Source of the DNA: Thermocoleostomius sinensis A174 | Lineage (GTDB): Bacteria; Cyanobacteriota; Cyanobacteriia; Elainellales; Elainellaceae | Assembly (NCBI RefSeq): GCF_026802175.1 | Contig: NZ_CP113797.1 | Coordinates: 3,697,026 to 3,761,025, forward strand | Reading direction: 5' to 3' | Length of the DNA: 64,000 nt | Notes under the pieces: generated by a model | What the model saw: the letters and a program-made list of their open reading frames with translations, nothing else | What the model was told of the DNA's origin: nothing | The model's database searches: none | Shown here: in pieces, positions 56,124 through 64,000 of the stretch | How the letters are laid out: every line of letters starts with the position of its first letter | How positions within the stretch are numbered: the first letter of the stretch is position 1 | Made by a program: the position numbers and the translations under genes

Positions 56124-56191
56124 AGCGTTAGCTTAGAATAAGTGTAAGATTATGTAAAATTTCGTAACTTAACGCCAGAGTCAGCTTATCC

Positions 56192-57163
56192 ATGACCTCA
56201 GCCACCTCGCTCTTCTCCTCGATTGAAGCAGATTTGCGTCTACTCACAGAGAACCTCAAGCAGTTAGTTGGTGCTCGTCACCCCATACTCTATGCCGCTG
56301 CCGAGCATTTATTTGGAGCGGGAGGAAAACGGCTGAGGCCCGCGATCGTCCTGCTAATCTCGCGAGCGACCATGCCAAACCAAGATATTACACCAAAGCA
56401 TCGTCGGTTAGCAGAACTGACAGAGATGATCCACACAGCTAGTTTGGTGCATGATGACATTATTGATGAATCGGAGTTGCGGCGCGGCGTTCCCACGGTT
56501 CATACCAGCTTTGGCAATCGCGTTGCGGTTTTAGCAGGGGATTTCCTGTTTGCTCAAGCGTCTTGGTATCTGGCTAATTTGGACAATTTAACGGTGGTGA
56601 AGCTGCTCTCGGAAGTCATCAAAGACTATGCCGAGGGCGAGATCCAGCAGGGGTTAAATCGCTATGATACTCAGTTGTCGATCGACGCCTATTTAGAGAA
56701 AACCTACTATAAAACGGCCTCACTGATGGCTAATAGCTCCAAAGCGGCGGGGGTATTGAGCGGTGTTTCACCAGAGATGGCAATCAAGCTGTATGACTAT
56801 GGGCGTCATATCGGCTTAGCCTTTCAAATTGTCGATGATATTCTCGACTTCACCGGATCGAGCGACTCACTCGGGAAACCAGCCGGGTCTGATTTGAAAA
56901 GCGGCAATCTCACCGCCCCGGTGCTGTATGCACTAGAAGAAAAGCCATATCTGGAAACGTTGATTGAACGGGAATTTGCCCAAGCGGGAGATCTCGAGCA
57001 AGCCCTTGCGTTGGTTGAAGATAGCCAGGGAATTAATCGATCGCGGCAATTGGCTTCCCATCATGCGCAACAAGCCGTGCAGAGCCTGACCGATTTACCG
57101 CCGTCTGACTGTCGGCAAGCCTTGATTGAGTTAGCAGACTATGTGTTAAGTCGGCTCTATTAA
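56192..57163 (+). CDS. sds: Solanesyl (all-trans polyprenyl) diphosphate synthase
   Basis: 323-aa trans-prenyltransferase making the nonaprenyl side chain of plastoquinone, likely. FGAGGKRLRP (42-51), first aspartate-rich motif DDIIDE (88-93) and second DDILD (215-219) are intact. Small residues before the first motif (HTASLV) fit long-chain products. Cytosolic, with the product used in thylakoid plastoquinone. Neighbours are murI upstream and the MITE downstream. Confidence 0.92.
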   Translation: MTSATSLFSSIEADLRLLTENLKQLVGARHPILYAAAEHLFGAGGKRLRPAIVLLISRATMPNQDITPKHRRLAELTEMIHTASLVHDDIIDESELRRGVPTVHTSFGNRVAVLAGDFLFAQASWYLANLDNLTVVKLLSEVIKDYAEGEIQQGLNRYDTQLSIDAYLEKTYYKTASLMANSSKAAGVLSGVSPEMAIKLYDYGRHIGLAFQIVDDILDFTGSSDSLGKPAGSDLKSGNLTAPVLYALEEKPYLETLIEREFAQAGDLEQALALVEDSQGINRSRQLASHHAQQAVQSLTDLPPSDCRQALIELADYVLSRLY

Positions 57164-57222
57164 GCGCTGATTCAAATTCTCTGTAGGGTAGGCAACTACT
57201 CTATATAATCCAAGAGTTGCTA

Positions 57223-57339
57223 GGTAAATCGGCGTTGCTGAATTCAGGTATGATTTGCCAACCTTGCTCCCAACTGTCAAGACGATTCGCAAAACGCCCT
57301 GACGAGATTCATCCATCCGATCAGCAACGCCGGTAAATC
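57223..57339. mobile_element. 101-bp MITE-like element with 8-bp target duplication
   Basis: Element 57231-57331 has perfect 11-bp inverted termini: GGCGTTGCTGA at the left and TCAGCAACGCC at the right. The direct repeat GGTAAATC flanks it on both sides (57223-57230 and 57332-57339), a perfect 8-bp target duplication. No transposase fits in 101 bp, so a full IS must supply it. The right duplication overlaps the last base of the dnaB stop codon. IS family not assigned. Confidence 0.8.
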
Positions 57340-58688
57340 TACTGTCCTGGAGCGGCTAGATTACGAAACTGCGTAAATTGTGGATCGAACAATAATTTCA
57401 CCGTTCCTACCGGGCCATTACGGTGCTTAGCAATGATTACTTCGGCTAAGCCGCGATCGGGGGTGTCGGGGTCGTAATAGTCCTCGCGGTACAACATCAT
57501 GATCAAATCGGCGTCTTGTTCGATCGAACCACTTTCGCGTAAATCCGACATCATGGGGCGTTTGTTGGTGCGTGATTCCACTCCTCGGCTCAGTTGCGAC
57601 AGGGCAATGACCGGAACGCTCAATTCACGGGCTAATCCTTTCAGCGATCGTGTAATTTTCGAGAGTTCTTGTACGCGATTGTCGCCGCCGCCTTCCATAA
57701 GTTGCAAGTAATCAATCAACACCAACCCCAACACGCCACCGTTCTCTGCTTGTAAGCGCCGTGCCTTCGATCGCATTTCCATCACCGAAATATTTGGCGT
57801 ATCGTCGATGAAGATCGGCAAGCGCGACATAAAATCGATCGCCGATCCCAAGGCTTCCCATTCATGCGGGCTAATCCGCCCCGAGCGCAGGCGACCGCTT
57901 TCAATCCGCGATTCACTGGCTAGCAGGCGATACACTAACTGTTCTTTCGACATTTCTAGGCTGAAAATGGCGATCGGCAGTTTTTGAAAGGCCGCAATGT
58001 TGCGAGCAATATTGAGAACAAGGCTAGTTTTTCCCATTGCGGGGCGGCCAGCGGCAATAATTAAATCCGATCGCTGAAACCCTTGCGTCATTGCATCCAG
58101 GTCATAAAAGCCGCAGGCAATTCCTGGCGTCACCAGTCCCAAATGGCGCTGCTCAATATCCGAAAATGTCTGGGTCAGAATATCTGCTGTGGCCATCAGT
58201 CCTGGCCCGGTTCGTACTTGGGTAATGTTGAAGATTTTCTGCTCAGCCTGATCCAGAATTTTTTCCAGAGAAGCCGTATTATCGTAGGCTAGTTGTGCGA
58301 CATCCGTACCCACATGGATCAGCCGACGCCGCAGATATTTCTCTGTAACTAACTGCGCATACTGGTCAATATTGACAGCGCTAATGGTGCGATCGACCAA
58401 GTCTGCCAAGCGCCCTTGTCCACCCACTTTATCCAGCAAGCCATGATCATGCAGCCAACTGGTGACACTCATCAGATCGGTGGGGCGACCTTGAGTTTGC
58501 AGGGTTAAAGCCGCTCGATAAATTTCCTGATGCGCACTAATATAAAACGCTTCCGGGCGCAAAATCTCCATCACTCGCCCGATCGCCTCTGGATCTAACA
58601 GAATGCCTCCCAAAATGGCTTCTTCTGCATCCACATTTTGAGGTGGCAGGCGATCGTTATATCCCTGAAAGTTAAGTTCTTGCACCAT
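57339..58688 (-). CDS. dnaB: Replicative DNA helicase DnaB
   Basis: Hexameric replicative helicase, 449 aa. N-terminal domain (about 15-115, DAEEAILGGIL), linker, then the RecA-like domain with Walker A GRPAMGKT (214-221), Walker B VLIDYLQLM region (about 325), ALSQLSRGVE with arginine, and RESGSIEQDADLIMML. No intein interrupts the frame, although many cyanobacterial dnaB genes carry one. It ends two bases before the MITE. Its usual partner rplI is about 1.5 kb upstream on the same strand. Confidence 0.95.
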   Translation of the reverse strand: MVQELNFQGYNDRLPPQNVDAEEAILGGILLDPEAIGRVMEILRPEAFYISAHQEIYRAALTLQTQGRPTDLMSVTSWLHDHGLLDKVGGQGRLADLVDRTISAVNIDQYAQLVTEKYLRRRLIHVGTDVAQLAYDNTASLEKILDQAEQKIFNITQVRTGPGLMATADILTQTFSDIEQRHLGLVTPGIACGFYDLDAMTQGFQRSDLIIAAGRPAMGKTSLVLNIARNIAAFQKLPIAIFSLEMSKEQLVYRLLASESRIESGRLRSGRISPHEWEALGSAIDFMSRLPIFIDDTPNISVMEMRSKARRLQAENGGVLGLVLIDYLQLMEGGGDNRVQELSKITRSLKGLARELSVPVIALSQLSRGVESRTNKRPMMSDLRESGSIEQDADLIMMLYREDYYDPDTPDRGLAEVIIAKHRNGPVGTVKLLFDPQFTQFRNLAAPGQ

Positions 58689-58905
58689 AAAAGGTTTAAG
58701 GGTTGAGGATTAGAGTGGCGAGAAACGAATAGAAAGAAATTGGTACAAAAATACTATAAACTGAGTTGTGCTGTGTATTGTAGCGTGCCAGCCGTTCAGT
58801 TTTTCGGGTTAGTGGCAGAATGTTTTAGATTCTTAAGTCAGTTGTTCAGATACGATTAACCTTTGAAGGAGTCTACTGGCACGATCGGTGTAGAGATGCC
58901 TCTCG

Positions 58906-59271
58906 TTATCCTGCTTCCACAAAGGCTTTGACGGCTTCGGCAACGACGCTGGCAACAGGATTTTTGAAGATGTAATCCAAAATTTGTTTGATGGCTTCTA
59001 CCCCTCCGGCTTTGGTGGCTTGCAGGAGACGATCGCGGAATTGGGGGTTGCGGTTGGCTTCCCGTTTGACGGCTTCGATCTGGCGTTCGGTGGGGCTGGG
59101 GTAGGTTTGGGCGAGTTGGGCAAGGAGTTGCTGAATTTTGGCGGCGGCTTCGGCAAGGTCTTGTTCCTGAGCGTAGATGTTCATATCACCCTCAACGTTG
59201 CCAGCGGCGGCATTGACGGGGGCGTTGAAATTCATTTGAACTGTGGGTTTGGGTTTAGGTTGATTGGTCAT
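58906..59271 (-). CDS. Small cytosolic accessory protein (121 aa)
   Basis: Unnamed small protein. An N-terminal polar strand segment (TVQMNFNAPVNAAAGNVEGD, 10-29) is followed by a helical bundle (about 35-120, LAEAAAKIQQLLAQLAQTYP). From memory, the NFNAP...AGNVEGD...IYA pattern recurs in cyanobacterial proteins, sometimes joined to NACHT- or TIR-type effector proteins, but I cannot assign a function. It lies three bases after the DUF4926 gene. Confidence 0.7.
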   Translation of the reverse strand: MTNQPKPKPTVQMNFNAPVNAAAGNVEGDMNIYAQEQDLAEAAAKIQQLLAQLAQTYPSPTERQIEAVKREANRNPQFRDRLLQATKAGGVEAIKQILDYIFKNPVASVVAEAVKAFVEAG

Positions 59272-59274
59272 GAA

Positions 59275-59508
59275 TTAAGTTTCTGGGGGAGTTTCTAATC
59301 TAACTTTTTGAATATCGGTGAGGTCAAGGGTCAAGAGAGCAGTGGTTTTGCCATCTGAGCGAATGAATTCGACTTCAAAGGTTTGCCCATTTGGGTAGCA
59401 GTGAACCACTGCACCGCGATCGCCCGTTTTCAGTCCATGTTCCTGAACGTTATGGGTGAGGGTAACGACATCGAGTTCCTGAATTACTGTGTCCAGTCTC
59501 TGAATCAT
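59275..59508 (-). CDS. DUF4926 domain protein
   Basis: 77-aa small beta-rich protein of the DUF4926 type: VIQELDVVTLTHNVQEHGLK, then GDRGAVVHCYPNGQTFEVEF and ALLTLDLTDIQKV. Function unknown; related small genes often sit next to DUF6883-type genes, as here. The start at 59508 is one choice; a GTG eight codons later is possible. It lies 10 bases after the end of the broken DUF6883-like frame. Confidence 0.75.
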   Translation of the reverse strand: MIQRLDTVIQELDVVTLTHNVQEHGLKTGDRGAVVHCYPNGQTFEVEFIRSDGKTTALLTLDLTDIQKVRLETPPET

Positions 59509-59517
59509 GGGTTGACC

Positions 59518-59722
59518 TCATAATGGGTAGGCAGTAACAAAACGAGGAATGCTGGCTCCGTTATCGATAATCCAAACGGTACGCAAGTGGACGGTTCACT
59601 TCTTGGGGAGTGGCGATTTTGCCTTCAATGATGTATTTCACGCCATGCGGTGTGTGGATAATTTCTTGAACGTCTTCAGCGTAGGCGATCGCTAAGAGTG
59701 CTTGTTCTACGCATAGCGACAT
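59518..59722 (-). pseudogene. Frameshifted DUF6883-like gene remnant
   Basis: Two overlapping minus-strand frames join across one shift near 59585: the first has VEQALLAIAYAEDVQEIIHT and VKYIIEGKIATP, the second TVWIIDNGASIPRFVTAYPL and stop. Together they match the C-terminal half of DUF6883-like proteins (from memory), which end in FVTAYP. The N-terminal half is missing or scrambled. Frame is lost, so no full protein is made. Confidence 0.6.
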
Positions 59723-59910
59723 TCTCTTCGTTGAAACCAATGGCTCTCAGCAGCTTGGCTGCTCAACAGTACATGATCCGCTGCATACTTGCGAATTCCG
59801 TCCAACACCGAAAACCGCTCAATTTTCTCCTGCTGCTCCCGGACTCCCTCCTGCTTCGGCTCTTTTCGCTCCACCGTTTGTGCCATCAATTCAAACTGAA
59901 ACGGCATAGT

Positions 59911-60054
59911 TCATCTCACCGATGCAGGTTCCGGCTCTGGTTTCTCCTGCTCGATCGCATCCGTCAGCGTATACAGTCGCCACCAATCTCTGTAATAAGT
60001 AGACACCACCGATGCAAATATTCGCCCCAGTTTGGAGAACCTGCCATCACCCAT
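59911..60054 (-). CDS. Possible 47-aa protein of the accessory cassette
   Basis: Minus-strand frame from ATG 60054, beginning MGDGRFSKLGRIFASVVSTY and ending in a Glu/Pro-rich tail. It is followed within a few bases by another charged frame (MPFQFELMAQ..., 59707-59907) that runs into the DUF6883-like remnant. Both may be remains of a larger broken gene. Weak support. Confidence 0.2.
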   Translation of the reverse strand: MGDGRFSKLGRIFASVVSTYYRDWWRLYTLTDAIEQEKPEPEPASVR

Positions 60055-60167
60055 GCAAAAACCTAGATTAGGTCGATTCTAATCCAGGTCATGGGGAATT
60101 TCCTTGGGTCGTTTTGTCAACCTCGTGCAACAGGATCGAGTTTCCCCCTCGATCCTTGATACAGTCC

Positions 60168-60629
60168 CTAGTTGAGGGGAACTACCTGAATATCAACGGT
60201 AGCGGTAACGTCTGGATGCAACTTGATGTCTACTTTATAGGTTCCTAGTTTGTGAATGTCGGGAACGGTGATACCACGGCGATCGATTTCCAGCCCGGTT
60301 GCCGACTGAATCACATCTGCCACATCTTGATTGGTGACCGTACCAAAAATGGCATCCTTTTCACCTGCTTGCTTCGAGATGGCCAGCTTGCCTGCCTTCT
60401 CCAGTGCAGCTTTTTGCGCTTCTGCTTCTTTCTTCAGTTCGAGCAGTCGTTGCCGTTCCTCTTCCCGACGGCGTTCAACCTGCTTCAAAATTCCTGGAGT
60501 GGTATGTACTGCCAAGCCTTGCGGCAGCAAATAATTGCGGGCATATCCTGGAGCCACCTCTACTAAGTCACCCGTGCGACCGAGTTTGCTAACGTCCTGT
60601 CTGAGGACTAGTTGAATACGCTTTGCCAT
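60168..60629 (-). CDS. rplI: 50S ribosomal protein L9
   Basis: L9, 153 aa, binds 23S rRNA at the base of the L1 stalk. [21 protein letters not shown]-type start ([18 protein letters not shown] at 5-22), [13 protein letters not shown], the long connecting helix (about 45-75) and the C-terminal domain with [20 protein letters not shown]. Usually paired with dnaB; here about 1.5 kb of accessory DNA separates them. Confidence 0.95.
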   Translation of the reverse strand: MAKRIQLVLRQDVSKLGRTGDLVEVAPGYARNYLLPQGLAVHTTPGILKQVERRREEERQRLLELKKEAEAQKAALEKAGKLAISKQAGEKDAIFGTVTNQDVADVIQSATGLEIDRRGITVPDIHKLGTYKVDIKLHPDVTATVDIQVVPLN

Positions 60630-60817
60630 GAGTCGTTCCCTATTGTGCGTTTGGCGGAGTTAATCTTGTGTGAATAGCCAGTCTACAATCGTAGCGAACT
60701 GTGTTGGACGATCGCAACCTTCTGTTGCGCTTGAGTTCGTGCAACTGCAATCGGAAGCTGTTGCTGGGGAATGGAGATAAGAGGAGGCTATTTCTTATAG
60801 TCAGTCTGAAACTCACG

Positions 60818-61309
60818 TCATACTACAATCTCTACTTCAATGCCTTCTCCTGCACCGAGATCATAGGTGTCATGGTCGGTGATATTAGTGTCGCTTAGCT
60901 CTAAATTGTAAAATTCGATCGCCTCCTGCTCAAAATACGGGCCGGCATGCCATGTCCCTTGTTCGAGCTTAATGAAGCAGTTACCAGGCACACGGAACGC
61001 CGCAATGTCGTCAATCACGGGTTGATTGGACTGCCCGGGTGGAGCCACTGCAATTAACCATTCTTGCCCTGCCAGTGAACCTAGACATTGCGTACAGCGT
61101 TGATGGCGAGTCATACGAGAAAATTTTCGTCCTCGGTGATGCAGCCGCATGATATAGAAACGCGGTGTGCCCTGATCGAGACATAGCTGGGCGTCGTCTG
61201 CATCGTAAGGTTTGCCATCGGCACTGGCGAAGATCACCTGACCATACGGACGAAACGTGTCTGGGGTGATAGGCTGAGCCACTCGTTTAACGATCGTGGA
61301 GGAAGACAT
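60818..61309 (-). CDS. Ureidoglycolate lyase (AllA-like)
   Basis: 163-aa protein of the AllA fold, which releases urea and glyoxylate from ureidoglycolate in purine/allantoin breakdown. TFRPYGQVI near the start, HHRGRKFSRMTRHQRCTQCLGSL (about 57-80; H and C ligands) and WHAGPYF (about 120) match the family. No allantoinase or allantoicase gene is near, so use as an urea-linked scavenging enzyme is inferred. It precedes the SDR gene by about 57 bases. Confidence 0.8.
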   Translation of the reverse strand: MSSSTIVKRVAQPITPDTFRPYGQVIFASADGKPYDADDAQLCLDQGTPRFYIMRLHHRGRKFSRMTRHQRCTQCLGSLAGQEWLIAVAPPGQSNQPVIDDIAAFRVPGNCFIKLEQGTWHAGPYFEQEAIEFYNLELSDTNITDHDTYDLGAGEGIEVEIVV

Positions 61310-61366
61310 AGGAGGAAGGAGGAAAAAAAGATAAGAGAGGAAGAATTAAGGGCAAAGCTATTGACG

Positions 61367-62272
61367 TTATTGACTTTTTAAGTTGCGCCAGTCTTTGGCA
61401 ATGAGATCAATCCCATAGAAGCGTTGCCAAAAGACATCAACCAACCGGGTTGGCAACACTTTTGTCATCATCCAAACCGCAAACTTTCCGCCAGTTGCCG
61501 CTACATAGCGAGGTTTGGGACGCCGAGCGGATATGGCTTTGAGGACGACTTCTGCCACTTGTTCAGGCGTCCAAGCTTGGCGATCGACCTGTTGTTCCAA
61601 CCCTTGAAGCTTACCAAAGGCAGCGCGGTACGGTGTCTGAGATGGATCGGAGACAGCTTGCTCCACCGACGTTCTAGCAACACCAAAAAAGTCTGTGCGT
61701 ACGGGTCCTGGTTCAATGACGCTGACGGAGATATTGAATGGCTCAAGTTCCATCCGCAGCGCATCGCTCAATCCTTCTAGGGCAAACTTCGAGGCACTGT
61801 ATAGCCCACCTAGGGGAAAGGCGGTGCGACCCGCAATCGAACTGATATTGATGATTCGTCCGCCTCCTTGGGAGCGCATGACCGGAATCAAGCTCCGAAT
61901 GAGGGCAATTGGTGCGAGTAAATTTACCTTGAACTGTTGTTGAACAGCAGCATCGGAGATTAACTCGATGGGCCCCATCTGCCCATAGCCGGCATTGTTG
62001 ACCAGCACATCAACACGCCCGAACCGATCGAGCGCCGTTTGCGTTAAGGTGGACACCTGCTCAGATTGGGTCAGATCTGCCACCACCACCAAGACTTCCG
62101 CCCCCGCCTGACGACAACGAGTAGCGAGCGTTTCTAATTTATCTTGACTACGAGCCGTTAGAATCAGTCGAATGCCTGGAAACCGAGCAGCCAGCAATTC
62201 AGCCAAGGCTGCGCCAATTCCAGCCGAGGCTCCGGTAATGAGAATAACCTGTTCTGCGATCGAGGAAGACAT
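61367..62272 (-). CDS. SDR family oxidoreductase
   Basis: 301-aa classical short-chain dehydrogenase. NAD(P) loop TGASAGIG (13-20), VNNAGYGQMG (about 90), ISSIAGRTAFP and the active-site pair YSASKFALEG (about 155). Ser, Tyr and Lys catalytic residues are present. The basic residue after the Gly motif suggests NADP. Substrate unknown. Transcribed leftward toward the AllA-like gene; divergent from the YqiA-like gene. Confidence 0.85.
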   Translation of the reverse strand: MSSSIAEQVILITGASAGIGAALAELLAARFPGIRLILTARSQDKLETLATRCRQAGAEVLVVVADLTQSEQVSTLTQTALDRFGRVDVLVNNAGYGQMGPIELISDAAVQQQFKVNLLAPIALIRSLIPVMRSQGGGRIINISSIAGRTAFPLGGLYSASKFALEGLSDALRMELEPFNISVSVIEPGPVRTDFFGVARTSVEQAVSDPSQTPYRAAFGKLQGLEQQVDRQAWTPEQVAEVVLKAISARRPKPRYVAATGGKFAVWMMTKVLPTRLVDVFWQRFYGIDLIAKDWRNLKSQ

Positions 62273-62323
62273 GAAATATCAGAAAGAAAAAGAATATGCT
62301 TCAAAAAAAGGAAGAGCATTGTG

Positions 62324-62989
62324 ATGCGATCATATATCTATTTGCATGGGTTCGCGTCTAGCCCTAGTTCGACAAAAGCTCAATTCTTGAACCATCAGTT
62401 TCAGCAGCATGGTCTATGCCTTACCATCCCAAACCTCAATCAGCCCGACTTCTATAGCCTGACTCTGTCGCGGCAACTTCAGCAAGTTGCAACCATACTG
62501 CCCACTGATACGCCTGTAACGTTGATTGGATCTAGCTTTGGTGGATTGACGGCTGCGTGGTTAGGAGAGCGTCATCCTCAAATCGATCGTCTAGTGTTGC
62601 TTGCCCCTGCCTTCCAATTTCTCAACCATTGGCTTCCAAAATTAGGAGCGGCTCAAGTTGAACAATGGCAAAAGAACAATGCCCTACTGACCTATCACTA
62701 CGGCGAGCAACGCCAGATGCCCATCAGCTATCAGCTTGTGACAGATATAGCTCAATATGATGAATCGGGATTACAACGATCGGTTCCTACCTTAATTTTG
62801 CATGGACAGCAGGATGAAGTGATTCCCATTCAGTCCAGCCGCTCCTATGCCGCCTTACGTCCTTGGGTCAGCTTGGTTGAACTCGACAGCGATCATAGCC
62901 TTAGCAACGCGCAAGCAGAAATTTGGCAAGCCATTTGCCACTTTTGTCATCTCGACGATCAGCGCGATCGCAAGATCACCGTATCCTAG
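62324..62989 (+). CDS. YqiA/YcfP-type alpha/beta hydrolase
   Basis: 221-aa esterase-like protein. YIYLHGFASSPSSTKAQFL at the N-terminus, the nucleophile elbow GSSFGG (about 78-83), ILHGQQDEVIP with the acid, and DSDHSL with the His are in place. AAGGAAGAG precedes ATG 62324; GTG at 62321 is in frame. E. coli YqiA is an esterase; the substrate here is not known. Confidence 0.85.
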   Translation: MRSYIYLHGFASSPSSTKAQFLNHQFQQHGLCLTIPNLNQPDFYSLTLSRQLQQVATILPTDTPVTLIGSSFGGLTAAWLGERHPQIDRLVLLAPAFQFLNHWLPKLGAAQVEQWQKNNALLTYHYGEQRQMPISYQLVTDIAQYDESGLQRSVPTLILHGQQDEVIPIQSSRSYAALRPWVSLVELDSDHSLSNAQAEIWQAICHFCHLDDQRDRKITVS

Positions 62990-63040
62990 AGACAAGTCAT
63001 CCATCCCTTATTTTCGTTCCTCATCCTTTAGTCTTCCCCC

Positions 63041-64000
63041 ATGCTGCCTTTTCTCCGTCCCGATTTAGCTCAGTTGGTTGCCTATACTCCTCATCCCGGT
63101 AGCATTGAGAGTTCAGATTCCTCTGGAATCAATGCGGCAACGCCGATTGATCGCTTGGACACGAACGAAAATCCCTTCGACCTCCCCGATGATTTGAAAC
63201 AGAAATTGGCGTGGACGTATCAACAAGCAATTGAATCGAATCGCTATCCCGATGGTGAACATGGGGCGCTGAAGCAAGCGATTGCAGAGTATGTGGCGGA
63301 AACTGGGGAAGACACTCGTTTTGTGACGCCAAATCACATTTCGATCGGCAATGGCTCAGATGAGTTGATTCGGTCATTGCTGATTGCGACATGTGTGGGG
63401 GGGGCTGGAGCGGTGTTAGTGGCGCACCCAACTTTTTCCATGTATGGAATTTTGGCCCAAACCTTGGGCATTCCGGTGATGACCGTTGGCCGCTCTCCAA
63501 CAACGTTTGAAATCGATCTATCAGCGGCAAAGACCGCCCTCAGCCAAACTGAAGCACCGATACGAGTCGTGTTTATGGTGCATCCCAATTCCCCGACTGG
63601 CAATCCATTGACCGCCGCCGAATTATCCTGGTTACGATCGCTGCCAGACCATGTTTTGGTGGTGATTGACGAAGCCTATTTTGAATTTAGCCAGCATACA
63701 GTGCTCAGCGAACTTCAGTTTCGATCGAATTGGGTCATTTTGCGCACCTTCTCGAAAGCCTTTCGCTTGGCGGCCCATCGCATAGGGTATGCGATCGCGC
63801 ATGGGGAGTTGATCACAGCCCTGGAAAAGGTGCGATTGCCATACAATTTGCCTGCTACGACTCAAGCAGCGGCGCAGTGGGCCCTGACGCATCGCCAGAC
63901 TTTGCTAAAGGTGGTTCCCCTGCTGCAATCAGAACGAGAGGCTCTGTTTCAAACCTTAGCAGCGCATCCACGGCTTCAGGTGTTTCCCAGTGATGCCAAT
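63041..64000 (+). CDS. hisC: Histidinol-phosphate aminotransferase (partial, 3' end off the window)
   Basis: PLP enzyme of histidine synthesis, or a related aromatic aminotransferase. From ATG 63041 the frame is open for 320 codons to the right edge. [11 protein letters not shown] (40-50), [14 protein letters not shown] (177-190), [10 protein letters not shown] (207-216) and PLP lysine K239 in [13 protein letters not shown] are present. The SKAF motif continues [10 protein letters not shown] instead of the usual GLAGLRVGY, a modest change. It follows the hydrolase gene by 51 bases. Confidence 0.88.
   Translation, partial: MLPFLRPDLAQLVAYTPHPGSIESSDSSGINAATPIDRLDTNENPFDLPDDLKQKLAWTYQQAIESNRYPDGEHGALKQAIAEYVAETGEDTRFVTPNHISIGNGSDELIRSLLIATCVGGAGAVLVAHPTFSMYGILAQTLGIPVMTVGRSPTTFEIDLSAAKTALSQTEAPIRVVFMVHPNSPTGNPLTAAELSWLRSLPDHVLVVIDEAYFEFSQHTVLSELQFRSNWVILRTFSKAFRLAAHRIGYAIAHGELITALEKVRLPYNLPATTQAAAQWALTHRQTLLKVVPLLQSEREALFQTLAAHPRLQVFPSDAN

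Larger units (their letters stand above)
55084..56191. other. Long intergenic region
   Basis: About 1.1 kb between murI and sds. It holds a possible 34-aa membrane-protein gene (minus strand), a 13-bp tandem repeat and a hairpin just upstream of sds. A 104-codon plus-strand frame at 55362-55676 is rejected for lack of protein character. Confidence 0.5.

Noticed and set aside
57339-58688. Possible intein in DnaB
   Set aside because: The protein is 449 residues with continuous helicase motifs, so no intein is present.

Overview
The window is cyanobacterial chromosomal DNA. It carries Psb28 (a photosystem II assembly protein), the plastid/cyanobacterial ribosomal protein PSRP-3 (Ycf65), an LrtA-type hibernation factor, solanesyl diphosphate synthase, an NhaS3-like antiporter and several families known mainly from cyanobacteria (DUF1815, DUF2839, DUF2499, DUF3593, TIGR04376). 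The sequence is dotted with GATCG and with the HIP1-type octamer GCGATCGC (for example at 18235-18242). No tRNA, rRNA, CRISPR array or complete insertion sequence was seen. Genus cannot be set from the sequence; a filamentous Leptolyngbya-like lineage is only a guess.

Region 1 (1-20000) is mostly housekeeping and metabolism: a CDF zinc exporter (cut by the left edge), PSRP-3, a HAD phosphatase, two GNAT acetyltransferases, MiaE, an AtzE-type amidase, Psb28, MoaB, a peroxiredoxin-like protein, a LeuB-type dehydrogenase, a GspC/PilP-like membrane protein, two methyltransferases, a TIGR04376 coiled-coil protein, LipB, the hibernation factor HPF/LrtA, a lone GvpL/GvpF protein and a class I aminotransferase. 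Between the TIGR04376 gene and lipB, which converge, lie four identical DnaA boxes spaced 21, 21 and 22 bp, that is, two helical turns apart. The 3' end of hpf carries an exact 70-bp tandem duplication.

Region 2 (20000-33000) holds a GT4 glycosyltransferase, PBP4/DacB, DUF1815 and DUF2839 proteins, a DinG-like helicase relative with ruined nucleotide motifs, arogenate/prephenate dehydrogenase, a fatty acid desaturase, a cytosine-permease-like transporter, a lone CheY-like receiver and a histidine kinase/OmpR-type regulator pair.

Region 3 (33000-44000) is a single-direction, tightly packed glycan cluster of eight genes: two COG4671-type glycosyltransferases, two GT4 enzymes, a GT2 enzyme, an ABC exporter, a histidine-phosphatase protein and a UDP-glucuronate epimerase-like enzyme. 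It diverges from the two-component pair. The space between them holds a perfect 10-bp palindrome followed by T tracts, a possible leader attenuator or operator. This cluster is the best candidate for an uncharacterised system.

Region 4 (44000-64000) has a large acidic coiled-coil protein, CsaB-type pyruvyl transferase, the DUF2499/DUF3593 membrane pair, a Ser/Thr kinase with seven WD40 repeats, an alkyltransferase-like (ATL) protein, an NhaS3-like antiporter, MurI, Sds, DnaB and L9, then AllA-like ureidoglycolate lyase, an SDR enzyme, a YqiA-like esterase and HisC (cut by the right edge). The rplI and dnaB genes, often neighbours in bacteria, are here separated by a small accessory cassette that includes a DUF4926 gene and a frameshifted DUF6883-like remnant. 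Directly beyond the dnaB stop sits a 101-bp MITE-like element with inverted termini and a perfect 8-bp target duplication.
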